The notes beneath the pieces are model-generated. The model ran no database searches, was not told the origin of the DNA, and saw only the letters and a program-made list of their open reading frames with translations. The translations under genes and the position numbers were made by a program. A stretch of DNA of 64,000 bases. Source: Miscanthus floridulus. Taxonomy: Eukaryota; Streptophyta; Magnoliopsida; Poales; Poaceae. Below are positions 43,662-55,800 of this stretch, piece after piece. Every line of letters begins with the position of its first letter. Position 1 is the first letter of the stretch. The stretch lies in contig NC_089591.1 of the NCBI RefSeq assembly GCF_019320115.1, forward strand, positions 61,389,798 to 61,453,797, in the 5' to 3' direction.

Positions 43662-44526
43662 TCTCTGTGTATCAGCTATTAAAATTAAATAAACCCAGTA
43701 CTTATTGAATAACACGTGTGTAATTGATAAATTAAAAGATATAATAAATGAAAGGAATCATGTAATACTAAAATAAATTTTATACTGATATGAAGATAAC
43801 TTTGTACAAGAACTGAGAAAACAAATTTTAACCGTGTGCATCATAGCAGATAAAAGCATTGACCAATATCATAGATGGAAGCAGACCAATACAAATAAAC
43901 AATCCGTTCTTAAGGAGATCAGTCTAGAAAGGTGTAAATAAAATAAAATAATCCATTTAGATAAAAGAAACGAAAAGAACATAAGCAGATCTGCACCTGT
44001 AGCTTTTGCTCTGGATTTCTTGAAGACGCGTGCAACGATGATCTGCTAACAAAAAGACAAATGGTCAAGTTCCAATCTGAGGAAATAAGCAGATAACGGA
44101 GAGGAGATAAGCTGCAGCATAAGAAAGAACCAGACCAAAGCTGCAACCCGCAACTCGCGAAACGGAGACGGCCTGCCGCCGCCTTCCGACCGTATGCCTG
44201 CGCGCACGATGAGAGGATGGAGTCGCGGGGCAAGACACACCCGCCGCCCCTGCTGCGCCGCCTGGATTTTGGTGCCGTGCCGCAACTTGGAGCCTCCGCC
44301 GAGGAGTGCACAACTGCACGAGGGAGAAATTACTGCTTTTGCGGAGCTTTATGAGGAGTTGTTGCTGGAGTGGGAGGGATTTTTGGCGCGAGCTGCTAAT
44401 CTTTTGGCCCTAATTTGTTTTCATGATAATAGGGCCTGAGGAATCGCTGCTACCGCCGCCCTGAGGAAGCGATGGCAACGGATGGAGAAGCAATGCCGCT
44501 GATTGAAGGATCTCGGACACCGAATC

Positions 44527-44570
44527 GCTGCTGCTGCTGCTGCTGCTGCCGCCGCCGCCTCCTCCTCAAC
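44527..44570. repeat. (CTG)n/(CCG)n trinucleotide repeat
   Basis: A run of ctg triplets passes into ccg and cct triplets, inside a GC-rich block that may be the old 5' region of the transposase debris. Confidence 0.8.
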
Positions 44571-44599
44571 CTGCGCCGCCGCCGCCCCTCGACTGCGAC

Positions 44600-47390
44600 T
44601 CTGCGAGGGAGACGCCAAAGCCAGAATCCGTTTCCAGCATCCTCGGGCCGACCCTGTTCAGGCGATCCGTGCAACGACTCAGGCCATATCTACAGCCCAA
44701 CCTTTTTACAAGCCAATCCAATCCAACTCCATCTTTTATTTACATGACCCATATGCAATCCGTAAAATTAGGCCCATGAGTTGGGGGCCCTTTCAGCCTT
44801 TGGATTTACACAATCCATTCCCAGATTTTACTTGTGGGAGAAAAACACTAACATGGCTGATAAGACGGACTAATAAATTCAAGCGAACAAAGCGATAGAT
44901 TTCCACATATATAATCCTGGAGTACATCTCAATCTTAAAGATAGCCTAGCACACAAGATGGAGTTAGGCAAAGAAACTCGATACTGCTGATTCCTCGGGA
45001 GTAAAGACGATCAGCTGCCTGACTCCATCAGGGCTCAAACGAGTTCGAGCCAGACCCAGACACACCAAACTGTGACATAATATGAGAACTCAACAGTGCC
45101 TCCGAAAGGGTGTGAAGATTTTAGCCTGCAGCCCTCCAGTCCTAACTCCGCCAAAATTTTCTATCCAAGCACTTCGAAACAGCTTGCTGCAGATGCTTTC
45201 GTTCGGAACTCGGAAGCATGGCTAAATGAGGACCGAAGACCTGGGCCAACCAGCACGGCAGTTTCAGGGCCACAACGTTTTCCCATCAAAACCAGATTTT
45301 GGGCCTTACTTCGGGAAATGTACTGGCCCTAATATGAAGTAAATACTGGGCCTCGTCAACAGAATTATTTCATGACCACAAGTCCACAAATCGTGTGGAG
45401 GGCCCCTAACATGATTTCATGTCCGTGCAAAAATGAAGCCGAAGATTTCTAAGGCCCAGACTGAAGTATAAGCCAAGATGGGCTATATAGAGAGAGTAAT
45501 CCATTTGACCCCAACGCACCCTGATTTTGAGTTTTTGGCAACCGTGTCCATTATCTTCGTGACACCCAAACCCCGAAGCTTCCACTCATAAAAAAAACAA
45601 ACCCCGAAGCTGTGTACAGAGTACCCGTGTGTGTTTGAGGGGTGAGAACACTCAAGAGCTTTTTTACCTTTTAAAAAAAAAAGGAACTTTGTTTACCATC
45701 CAATGGCTACCACAGTCGAGAGAGAGTCTATATCCGCTCCCCGCTAAACTTTTTCTCTGAAGACCGGAGTAAATTAGACGCATACGTAAATTAAGAAAAT
45801 AAAAAAATCTAGGTCAGAAAGCAGCAGAAGAAAATTATTAAAAAAGATTTAGTTAGTTAGAAATAGTTGCGATTCCCAATGCAAAACCGTCTAGAAAGCT
45901 ATTATAAAAACATGTTGGAAAATAATAAATTTTAAAGTTATTATTTCTTCAGTTAATTTGCTAGATCTATTAGTTAGCTAGCAAACGATACCAAACTTTT
46001 AGAGATGCTCTAACAACTATAGCACACACGTGCCATCCAATCACACCTTAATAAAAGTACACACAGCAGCATAAGCCTGAAAAGTGGCTTAAACCCACAA
46101 CGAACACAGATGTTGCGGTTGCCCCTGGGCCCTCCCCGGGCTACTTCTTCGTAGTACTACTTTCTCTGACCCTTTTTATTTGTTGCTATGAAAAATATGC
46201 TCGTTATAATTTTCTTAAATTTAACGAGATTTATAAAAAAAATATTAATAATATTTGTATCTATAAATAACTCTATTATGTTTTTATATATTAAATTAAA
46301 ATTGATTACATTTGAGTTTTCGGAAATCGACAGCGAGGGGCGCAGGGGGTATGCTTCTCCATGGAATCGACGCGATAGAACGCGCCAAGACGGGCCCAGG
46401 ATTTTGCGGCATGTTCGGCTTTCGCGGGTGCGTACTACGTAGTAGGGCGCTGAAAAGGCGGAGGGTGAGTGTTGTCGTTGTCTGCACGTCTGTCGCCGGT
46501 CCGAGTCCAGTCCGGTCTCGAGTCCGCCTAGCTGTTGCGCGACTGAATTTTGTTTCCGTGCTCGTATTTTTTTTTTATCTCGAGGAATCCAGTAAAGCCC
46601 GCGCTCGATCGTGTCATCCTGCAATGGAAGGAAACCACAGTGCTCTAGACGCTTCGAAAGTTCGATGTTGCCGATAATGCACGTAGTAGGTGCATCCATC
46701 AGAATTCTGACATTAGTAGATGGAAATCCGTCGTCCCCTGAAAAGCACACTGGATCGGTGGATCCCTCCCATTGAACCATACCAACAGCCGGGGATCAGT
46801 GCCGGCTTGCTGCTGAGGCCGACCCCAACGCTCCACCCTGTGGTGTGGCCTCAACCAACACATAAGCACTCGGCCTCCACGTCGGTTTGTATAGCAGCCT
46901 CGCAGTGCGTTAGAGTGATCCGCAGAGAAGGCGATAGCCCCATCTCACAAAAAGTTCAGACCACTAGTGAAGAGGAGTGTTGGCGCACATTTTAACAGGA
47001 CCACACCATGCCTCATCCAATCCCTGCACGTCATGCCACAAAAACAGCAGATACTTTTCAGTGCATGCAAAACAAAGAGGACAGACGAGCAGTACATTGC
47101 GTTGGGAAAAGTATATGTCCCAGATTTTTCTATCTACATGGCATATTGGCATTGCACTTTTATTTAAGGCTAACGCAGCTGTTAGCCTGCGTTGGGGCTG
47201 CGCTGAAGTAACCCCTGTATAATTGACGTTAGTGTCATAGTACGTGCCACTGTTATGAGTCGTGGAAGCGATCACACCCGGACGAACAACGATGGGCCTA
47301 CTAATCCTCTCCCCGGGTCGCCGATCCAGAATCGGTCAGGATACACGGACACACAAATCCTCGAATCACGCGAAAGCAAGTCGCGATCAC
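44600..47390. other. gene-poor interval
   Basis: This is mixed AT-rich and moderate-GC sequence. Only short open frames without recognisable similarity were seen (for example 46157-46780). Confidence 0.3.
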
Positions 47391-47399
47391 CATAAACCG

Positions 47400-47786
47400 A
47401 TGAACAAACAGGCCATTATAAGTCGGATGAAGCTGTATGGGCCTTGTACGAGCGCTGGTGCAAGGCTTTCAAGAAGCAACGCGACCACGCCGAGATGGCT
47501 CGCCGGTTCAAGATATTCGAATATTATGCACAGTATGTGCACGACTGGAACACTTATGTTCCTGAAGATCCAGAGGAAGCAGCCATTCACCTTGAGAAAA
47601 GAGGAGGCCACGTTACTTCTTTCAAAAGGCGAAGACGTCTCACACCTTGATGAGTGGCATGCGCCATATGCATTGGGTCGACTCTCCGACGGGGGAGATC
47701 CAGTTCTTCGTGAATGCGATTATGACTTGTTGAAGCTAATCGAAGAGAGGGAATCGAAGCATGCAGTGCTGTCAAAGATGTTATAG
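47400..47786 (+). pseudogene. fragment resembling a cysteine-protease propeptide-like (I29) gene
   Basis: One frame reads A-L-Y-E-R-W-C-K-A-F-K-K, then E-M-A-R-R-F-K-I-F-E-Y and Y-V-H-D-W-N-T. These are spaced like an I29 inhibitor-type segment (aromatic/Trp, then E-x3-R-F-x-I-F, then N). After a frame change near 47620 another frame gives A-L-G-R-L-S-D-G-G-D-P-V and ends at TAG. No papain-like catalytic domain follows. Identification is tentative. Confidence 0.35.
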
Positions 47787-48185
47787 TAGAGCAGCTTGCT
47801 TAGGGAAACCCCAGACAGACCTTGAATGAGATGATGATCTGAACTCGCCAAATCTCTCTAATGCAATAAGTTCCGCTTTATTTGCTGTTCCATGTACTTG
47901 TGCTTCCATATGTGCTATGTTGTACTACTACCATGTCAAGGCGTCACCGGTCTGCGACAACAGTCGGAGTCGCGCCACGCAACTGCCCATGCTGCACTCT
48001 TATCTCGCCAGCTGGGGAGACAGAGAAGGAGAAGCGACGGCCGTTCGTTCCCCTGTGCCTACGCCTCGTGTAGTCTCGCTCTCGCCTGACTGACGACGAT
48101 GATCCCCGGATGGACCGGAGCCAGACCAGAGTCACCGGCCAGCCGTTCGAGCAGGAATCGTCGTGTGGACTCGACTCGACCGACG

Positions 48186-48193
48186 TATAAAAT
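48186..48193 (+). promoter_or_regulatory. TATA box of the PDLP gene
   Basis: TATAAAAT in cgacgtataaaatttc lies 227 bp before the start codon. Confidence 0.6.
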
Positions 48194-48412
48194 TTCTAGA
48201 GAGGCCGCGCGCGCACCACAAGTCCTCCGGCTTCCCCAAGCGCAACGAAAGCGCGCATTTATTCTGTAATCTCCCCACCACCACCACCTCTCTCCTCACT
48301 GGCACTGCCTAGACAAGGACTCGGAAAAGCATCGGGCGATCGCCACTGCTCGCCAGCCCCAGGGCCAGCCAGCCAGCGACGCACGGCAAGAACGCGCGCA
48401 ATTCCGTCAGTC

Positions 48413-51400
48413 ATGCATCGCCCGCGCAGCCATCTTTGCCGCTCCAGCGTCGCTGCGGTTGTTTTCGCCGCCATCATCATCATCGGGCTCAGCGCGGCGG
48501 GCGTCGGCGAGGCGGCCACGGGCACGTTCATCTACGCCGGCTGCTCGCCGTCCAAGTACCAGCCGGGCACCCCCTTCGAGGGCAACCTGGACTCGCTCCT
48601 CGCCTCCATCGCCAGCGCGGCGCCCAACGCCGGGTACAACAGCTTCACGGCGGGTGCCAACGGCACGGCCGCGTACGGTCTGTACCAGTGCCGCGGCGAC
48701 CTGGGCGGCGCCGACTGCGCGGCGTGCGTGCGGGACGCGCTGGCGCAGCTGAGCCAGGTGTGCGCGGCGGCGTACGCGGCGTCGCTGCAGCTGGAAGGGT
48801 GCTACGTGCGGTACGACAGCACCAACTTCCTGGGCACGCCTGACGCCTCCATGGTGTACCGCAAGTGCAGCACCAGCAGCAGCAGCGACGGCGGGTTCCT
48901 CAGCAACCGGGACGCCGTGCTCGGGGACCTGCAGCAGGGAGTGGGCGGGGCCAGCGGCGGGTACAAGGTGAGCAGCTCCGGCAGCGTGCAGGGCGTGGCG
49001 CAGTGCCTGGGCGACCTCGCGGCGGCCGACTGCACGGCGTGCCTGGCGCAGGCGGTCGGCCAGCTCAAGGGCACCTGCGGCACCGCGCTGGCCGCCGACG
49101 TGTACCTGGCGCAGTGCTACGTCAGGTACTGGGCCAACGGCTACTACTTCCGCCCGACACAAGGTACGTACAGACTAGTATTTTCCAACGCAAATTGTAC
49201 GCGGTTTTGCCCTTGCGTTTGAGGCTTCGACACGGCAAAAATACTGATGCTGCAGTGCTAGACTGCTAGTGCTGCCTAGTGCGCGGTTACTACGGATCGC
49301 AATTTCCGAGTGACCAGCTCGAGTTGCAGCAGGAATTGATTCCAGTAGGCGATAGGTAAACTTCCCAAAGTTTGTAACAAAGCCCTTGTTTAGTTACCCA
49401 AAATCTAAACTTTGCACTATGTAAAAAGAAGATTTCCCGTCACATCAAACTTGCGGTACATGCATGGAGTACTAAATGTTGACGAAATAAAAAACTAATT
49501 GCACAGTTTAGTTGTATTTTGCGAGACGAACGTTTTAAATCTAATTAGTCAGGGATTGGACAATTATTATCAAATACAAACGAAATGCTACAGTGCACTG
49601 ACGTGCTGACCGATTCCAGCGGCGCCAATCCGGCCGGCAACTAAACGGGGCCAAAGAGACGGGGCAGAATATGTCCTCTGACACCCTTTTTCTCCCTATG
49701 GGCTTGTCAATGGATGGCGATCAGGACGAGAATGTCCGAGGCCCTCGCACTCAAGGCGATTAAGCGAGTAATTCCACGGGAAAGCTCGCTCCCAACGGCT
49801 TAGTTTTCAGTTGTCTAGGATCAATCGTGCCTGTTACTTGAAAACCTACGGTATTTTTTCTCACAATAAAACAGTTTTATCCGGCTTATCAGCCGGCTTT
49901 AAAACCGGTCAAACAGGCTATAGGCAGCAGCTCGAACGCGCTGTCTAGATTAGCAAAGGACGCTGTCTAGATTAGCAAAGGAGAAAGAGACAAGATAGCA
50001 ATCACTTGACTGCTGACAAGTGACCACCGCGCCGCGCGCGCCATAACGACCGGTGGTAACATTCTCTGTTCCACTTCCACCTCATCAGTCAAATCAGTAG
50101 CGGCTCCAGCACGATCCAGTGCAATATGGGGTTTGGTATGCAATCATCCTGGAGTTTCTAGAGGAGGACCGCATGCGAGGCACAGTTACAACTGGACCCA
50201 GTATAATCAGGTTGCAGATGCTTTGAAGTGACAGTAATGAAAGGAGCAGCATTACTTCTTGATCCAAAAGAAAATGACCAAAAGAGTACGTTTGGGTATG
50301 CTAGATTCGTATTTCCTGTATGGCTTCATCGAGCATCGTCACCTGCAGATGCAAAGGACTTTCAGCCGTAAGCTAGCCGTCGATTTCTCTTTCATTTGCC
50401 GTATATACCGATCCAAAACATTGTCCTGATCCACCAATAGCCACTAAAGACTAAACAAAAAATGCCTATCGCCAAGCATATCTATCAGGTTTAGGACTGC
50501 GCGGCCGCGATAGGCACGCACATTGTGGGATTGACGCTTGACGGCGGCGGCCAACCACTCCCTGTGCCGATGAATATATTCCCTATAAAACCAAAGGAGC
50601 AGGAGGCTTTTACCAAGTACCATTAAAAAAGTTTATAATTATACATAAGTCATTATAAAAGTTGAACTTTTATGAGTGCTATCGTTCCGAACTTCTTTGC
50701 TCTCCAAGCCATTCCGTGTGTAATCTGTTTGTTTTTTACCATTTAGCAGCCCTTACGTATGGGCCCGGTCACTGTAAACGTTCAAAATACTTTTCTCTTG
50801 TCCTATCCTCTTGCTTCTTTCTCTCTCTGTCTAGTGGGGCCAAACTGTCAGCAACTCGGCTCCACCTTCCTCCTCGCCGCGCGCCAGCCTCGAGCCACGC
50901 CAATGCCGGGCTGGAGCTCGCTCGCCCGCGCCCACGCCCTGGCCGCGCGCACCCGTGGCGGCTAGGGCGGAGCTCCCCCTTGAGCGCGCTCGCGGCAGCC
51001 GGTCTTGGCCAGCAGGTCGTCGATGGCGGAGAAGATGACGAGCTCGGCCTCGGCACAGGAGGACTCAAGGTCACGCGACAGCGGAATGTAGTGCTGCACG
51101 TACGGCAGGCACGTCTCCTTCCCGAGCCCAGACCGCTCGAGCAGCCACGTCATGAACCGAACACTGCGCTCGTCGAAGCCCGGGCACACGCAGGAGTGCT
51201 CCAAGAACGTCGCGAACGGGACGCGACAGTTGGGTTTGGTACGAAAGCACACGAAGTCCACTAGGTACACAGCACACGGCCGGAGCATTAGGTACAGGGG
51301 CTTCAGCCGCTTGAGCTGCGCCGAGGAGCCACAGTGGAGGAGGGCGCGGGGAGGCGGCATCCGCGACGCGCGGGTGATCTCCACCGGGCGCACGAGACGG

Positions 51401-52451
51401 TGGCTACGGCGAGCTCTACCGGGACTCGTGCAAGACGATGGTCGTCTCGAGCACAGCTGGCAGCTGCGCCTGTGGAGGGCCATCCAGGCCGGTAGCGGCA
51501 GCATAGTCAGGCATGATGCGATGCTTGGCAGCGGCCACGTCGGTGCAAGGCAACGTGAAGCAGTTAACATACGCTTTGGCAATGGCGTTGGCAACAGCGC
51601 GATGTCGCCGGGGTCAGCAGCGTGGGCAGCAACGCGATGCCTTCTCGTGTTCGTGCTCACCGTGTCGCGCGATCGCCAGTTGAGGGGACGCGAACCGGGG
51701 CTCATCGCTCTGGGCGTTGGCGTCTCCGCGTCTCGGTCGACCTCGGCCTTGGCCTCCTGCACCGCTGAGGCTCGCCGCCATACCAAGCCGGGAGCCAACC
51801 CCACCGTCTGCGACCTCGTCAAGCCAGCGTTCGAGCCTACGGCCGCACCACCTCGAGCACTCGGGATGGCAACGAGGGCGGAGAACCAGGCCGCAGCGCA
51901 GAGCTCCCTCGGTCCTTCGTGTACACAGGAAAGAGAAGAGAAAGAGAGAGAAAGAGAAAGTTTGGGTGGCTGACAAACGGACCCCACTGTAGGGTAAAAT
52001 GATCATTTCACCTGTCTGTTTGACACCGTTAAATAGAAAAGCGGACGAAATGGCTTGGATAGTAAAGAAGTTTAGAATGATAGCACTCGTGGGAGCTCAA
52101 CTCTTTTAATGGCTGGTATGTAATTTCAAACTTTTTTAAATGGCACACGGTAAAAGCCTCGAGGGGCGGAGCACTCGGGCAAGTGCGCAACTTTGCATAT
52201 GCTATTCTAATCCTGCATCCGATGATCTGATGTTGTCTTGTGGTCACAGATTATTCGCAGGATGATGTCGGGAGGACTGTGGCCATAATCGTCGGCATCT
52301 TGGCAGGACTGGCGCTCTTCGTGGTGTTCATCTCGTTCCTCAGAAAAACATGTAAGCCCCCCTAACCTGCTAAGCGTCGTGCAATCATGCACACGGGATC
52401 GAGGCCTTGCCTTAACTGACCTCATGCAACTGGTGTCTTAATGCAGGCTAG
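48413..52451 (+). CDS. PDLP: plasmodesmata-located protein (two DUF26 domains), three exons
   Basis: PDLPs are type I membrane proteins at plasmodesmata that help control callose and cell-to-cell movement. Coding exons are 48413-49163, 52250-52351 and 52447-52451, joined by gt/ag introns (caag|gtacg, cacag|att, acat|gtaag, gcag|gctag), giving 285 aa. Residues 1-36 are a hydrophobic signal peptide (A-A-V-V-F-A-A-I-I-I-I). Two DUF26 domains follow, each with C-x8-C-x2-C (C-R-G-D-L-G-G-A-D-C-A-A-C and C-L-G-D-L-A-A-A-D-C-T-A-C). Exon 2 supplies the transmembrane helix (T-V-A-I-I-V-G-I-L-A-G-L-A-L-F) and a short R-K-T-C tail. No kinase follows, separating it from CRKs. Intron 1 is 3.1 kb because of inserted MITEs and a Pack-MULE. 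The frame is intact. Confidence 0.88.
49382..49652. mobile_element. MITE of the GGCC-TTGTTTAGTT family
   Basis: GCCCTTGTTTAGTT at the left pairs with AACTAAACGGGGC at the right. The interior has the well-known grass blocks gcacatgcatggagtactaaat, ctaattgcacagttt and cgaacgttttaaatctaattagtc. It lies in PDLP intron 1. Confidence 0.85.
49828..49919. mobile_element. short hAT-like MITE remnant
   Basis: TGCCTGTTACTTG pairs weakly with GGTCAAACAGGCT; it retains the ttttttctcacaataaaaca block. It lies in PDLP intron 1. Confidence 0.55.
50603..52160. mobile_element. Pack-MULE-like element in PDLP intron 1
   Basis: Long inverted repeats of about 140 bp start GAGGCTTTTACC at 50603 and end GGTAAAAGCCTC at 52160. 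They share in order ccattaaaaaagttt, agttga, gagtgctatc, aacttcttt and ccaagccatt. The 1.56-kb element encodes no transposase. It carries a GC-rich cargo including a 3-ketoacyl-CoA synthase fragment. A convincing 9-bp target duplication was not found. Confidence 0.82.
50992..51312 (-). pseudogene. KCS: captured fragment of 3-ketoacyl-CoA synthase (KCS/FAE1 type)
   Basis: KCS enzymes condense malonyl-CoA with acyl-CoA in very-long-chain fatty acid elongation. The fragment covers only the N-terminal part of the FAE1/KCS domain: R-P-C-A-V-Y-L-V-D-F-V-C-F, then F-D-E-R-S-V-R-F-M, L-L-E-R-S-G-L-G-K-E-T, H-Y-I-P and E-A-E-L-V-I-F-S-A-I-D-D-L-L-A-K-T-G. It stops before the catalytic Cys region. It sits in a longer open frame (50962-51987) whose upstream part does not look like KCS. 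It runs antisense to PDLP inside the Pack-MULE. Confidence 0.87.
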
Positions 52452-52870
52452 CTTGGCCACTGGAACGGGCTTCCACTCTCAGACGTTGGCATAGGGATGG
52501 GCTCGGAAAAGAGATTGGTCTACTAGCATGGCCTGCAAGATGCTTCGTAAAGCACATGTAATGTAATCTCATTTTGTTAGCAATAGATATGGGCTATCAG
52601 AGGAGCACTACCTTGATTTGGGTCATCATTTTTGGTGCACTGATTATGGCCTACTTGCGATCATCCATCGCAACAGCATTCACGTCTGATCTTAATCATT
52701 TCGGTAGTTGGATGAAGATCAGATTTGGCATTACTTTACATAGGTACGAACATAAGTACATGATGATATATACAAGTGATCATGGGTTCACACGGTCCCC
52801 AGATGATACGAGCTCGCACCCAGGCACAGGGGGCAGCAGACCTCTGGAGGCTTTGCTATTGATCTTATCA

Positions 52871-55800
52871 TCAAGCGCTGTGTCCCTGAGCCATTGCGCT
52901 CCACCTCGCCGAGTTGTAGCTGCTGCAAGCGCAGATGCTTGACTCCCTCATTTTCATCTCAGATATACCGCTGTTGCAAATGTTTGCAAACGCTCTCATG
53001 TGCTTCATGCCATACTGAGTAAGTGAGCCACACTGGGATTCGAAAATCCGCACCTAGCAAAAGAAATCAAGATGAGATAAGTCCAACAGGACACTGACTG
53101 AATGCGAATGTGCATTAGCAAGGTACTTCATGTGCATGCCTTATGTCAGAGTCGGATAAGAAAAATCAGTATACTCACCATCCTCTTCAAACAATCCCAG
53201 TCATCGACTAATGGTTGACCCGAGGTTCTAACAGCCTCAAGCATTGAAGGCCCTTTCTCAAATCCGAAGACAAGCCTCCCAATGAAATCAATACTGCTGT
53301 CAAGATGTTTCCAATGTTGAACAGTTTCTTTAATCTCTATAAGAGCCCTCAGCTTCTCTACAGACTCCCCATTTAACTGCTCATACTGAAAGGAAGAACT
53401 GAACATTAGGAAACAAGAATAAAAGGAGGCTACTGGCTACCACAAGTGATTGGTAAAACTTCAGCTTGGTATTAGAGGAGTGAGCTTGACATCAAGATGA
53501 GTGTACGAGCTCTAACCCTCTCAAACATGGTGGCTATCGCAACAGCCTCTCACCAAGACCACAATTGTATTAGAAAGCTAGTTCTTCCTCCTATCTTCTC
53601 TAAGAAGAAGCCCATCTACAAGACTTGTTAAGCCATACCAAACAAGCCACATAGTTTCAACTTTTAATGGTGATAGTGTGAACTTGGAGGAAAAAGCACA
53701 ACAGCTTTTAGCCAGTGATGGAACAAGCAAAACCCCTTTCTCGAACTGTCTTGTCAATTATTAACTAAATTTCTCTAAAACATACGTATAAAATGTGCCA
53801 GCTTGTTTTTCAAATGAGCACTTCAAGGACTTAATTTGCGTGTTCCAACAAAAGAAATAAAGTGGTCATAAAAACTAAAGCATACCGATGTATCATTGCC
53901 AACAACACACACAATAAAAAAAAGAGCCTGATCTTTTGTGTGAAGAATTTCTGGAAAATAACCAAGTAAACAGAAATAAACAACTCTACCTACCCATAGA
54001 AATAGGCATAAGGATGGTTATAAAAGCAAGAAATAAAATATATTATTGTAACAACACAATGTAATGATGCCATATATATGAAGCAACGTATCATACTTTT
54101 CAACAACAAATAAGTATCATTTACAGTGGTTTCATCTGAGAAATCGTTTATGCATGTTTTTACCTGGTGCAACAACACTTCATGTTTGAATTCAACAAAG
54201 TAGAGGACAAGAATGCAAAACAACAAACAACCAATAGCCATACTTGGCATGATATATTCCATGAATGTTACTCAGAACGGCATCCATCTTTTTTCTATAA
54301 TCCGCAAGTCTATATCATTGCAGTTCTTTTAGAGGAACAGTTCAGAGGTAGGGAGAATGCAAGAATAGTTAGGATTTACCCTCTTCCACATGAAGAGAAG
54401 ATCAGCATCTCTTTGATTGACTGCACCCTTAGGGCCTGGCCAAAGCAGCATGTTCGCGATGTTGGCATTAGCAGGATCAAAACCTTGATCTTCTCATCCT
54501 TGAAGGTCTTATCACCATACTCCATAACATGAGAACCCTCTTTGTACTTATTCGAGTTTGAGGTTCTTGTTTTCACCTGCCAAACAATTTTTTTTTTTTT
54601 AAGTTCTCATTTCCACCCCCCTAACAAAGCAGGTGACTAGCTGATATTAAACAACATGGAGGAAGTGTGCTTGAGACTCACCACTTCATACTGATCCTTG
54701 ATGGTTTCCTTCTTTAGATTGTGGGTTTGACTGCCAATTAGAATCAGATCAGTTCAAAAGAGCAGGCTCAGTAAGTATAACAGTCATAAGTACTTGCTAC
54801 CAAGCTTGTATATTCACGCCATATTGACTGAAAGAAAAGTAAAGCATAAAAGCACTATGCATTTACTTGTTAACAGTCCTCTGGTTGCTTGACAATCAAT
54901 ACTTCCCCAACCTTTTCAATTATCTACTGTTTTTTACATGTATTTGCTATTACCACTTAGGACTGAACACTGTGGTCTGCCAATACCTTAAATACTAGTA
55001 AAGTGGATGATTATTTGTACTAAATAACAACCGCATATACCCCCTTATGTACTAAACATGTATGTACAAAACTAGAAAAGAATTCATGAATAGGTTCCAA
55101 ATAACAGTGTTGATGCAAAGTTTAACTGCGTAGAATAAACCAAGTATGATAGATCAAATGGACCAATCATGACAAAAGGCAGTTTGATCATGAGCAATAA
55201 CACAATAGTCCAAGCATAAAAACACCTAGTATAACTGGAATTGTATCACACTACATAACTAAAAATAGCAAAACAACATATCAAATATGTAGGCTCCATA
55301 AGATATACCTTCCACAAGTGTAGAGAAGCTAGAATTTGTTTTGATCTAACATAATATAATGTCGCACAGCAATGGATCTCAAATGAGTTTTATGGTCTTA
55401 CCTGTCTTCCATCCAAGAAACACTGTACAAATCACCTAAACAGGTAGTGTACTCAGGAGGTGGTGATGGTTCCATCCCAGGGCAGTATGTTCCCTAACTA
55501 TTTTCAACTGGATTTGAGGCTGTTGTGACATAAATATTTAGATCTTCAGGCATTAATCCCTCAAAGATACTGCCACTTTCACATGCTTCAACATATATAA
55601 CCTGACATTCAATGTAAAAGCGTATGAATTCCAGAATGGACTTATCTGGAGGGAAAAATAAAATGAAGAACCTATACCATTTTTGAGTAGCTATTGGAAG
55701 CATGCTTCTTTTTCAAAACCTTGATGAAATCACCAGCATACAGATATGGCAAGTTTGGCATACCTAAAATTTTGCTTAGTTAAGTAAGTGCCATACAGAA

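Noticed and set aside
46157..46780. 207-codon minus-strand open frame as a gene
   Set aside because: It ends in low-complexity Asn/Ile/Lys-rich sequence and has no recognisable domain.
50962..51987. A complete 341-aa gene on the minus strand
   Set aside because: Only about 107 residues match KCS; the rest is unrelated, and the frame lies inside a Pack-MULE.
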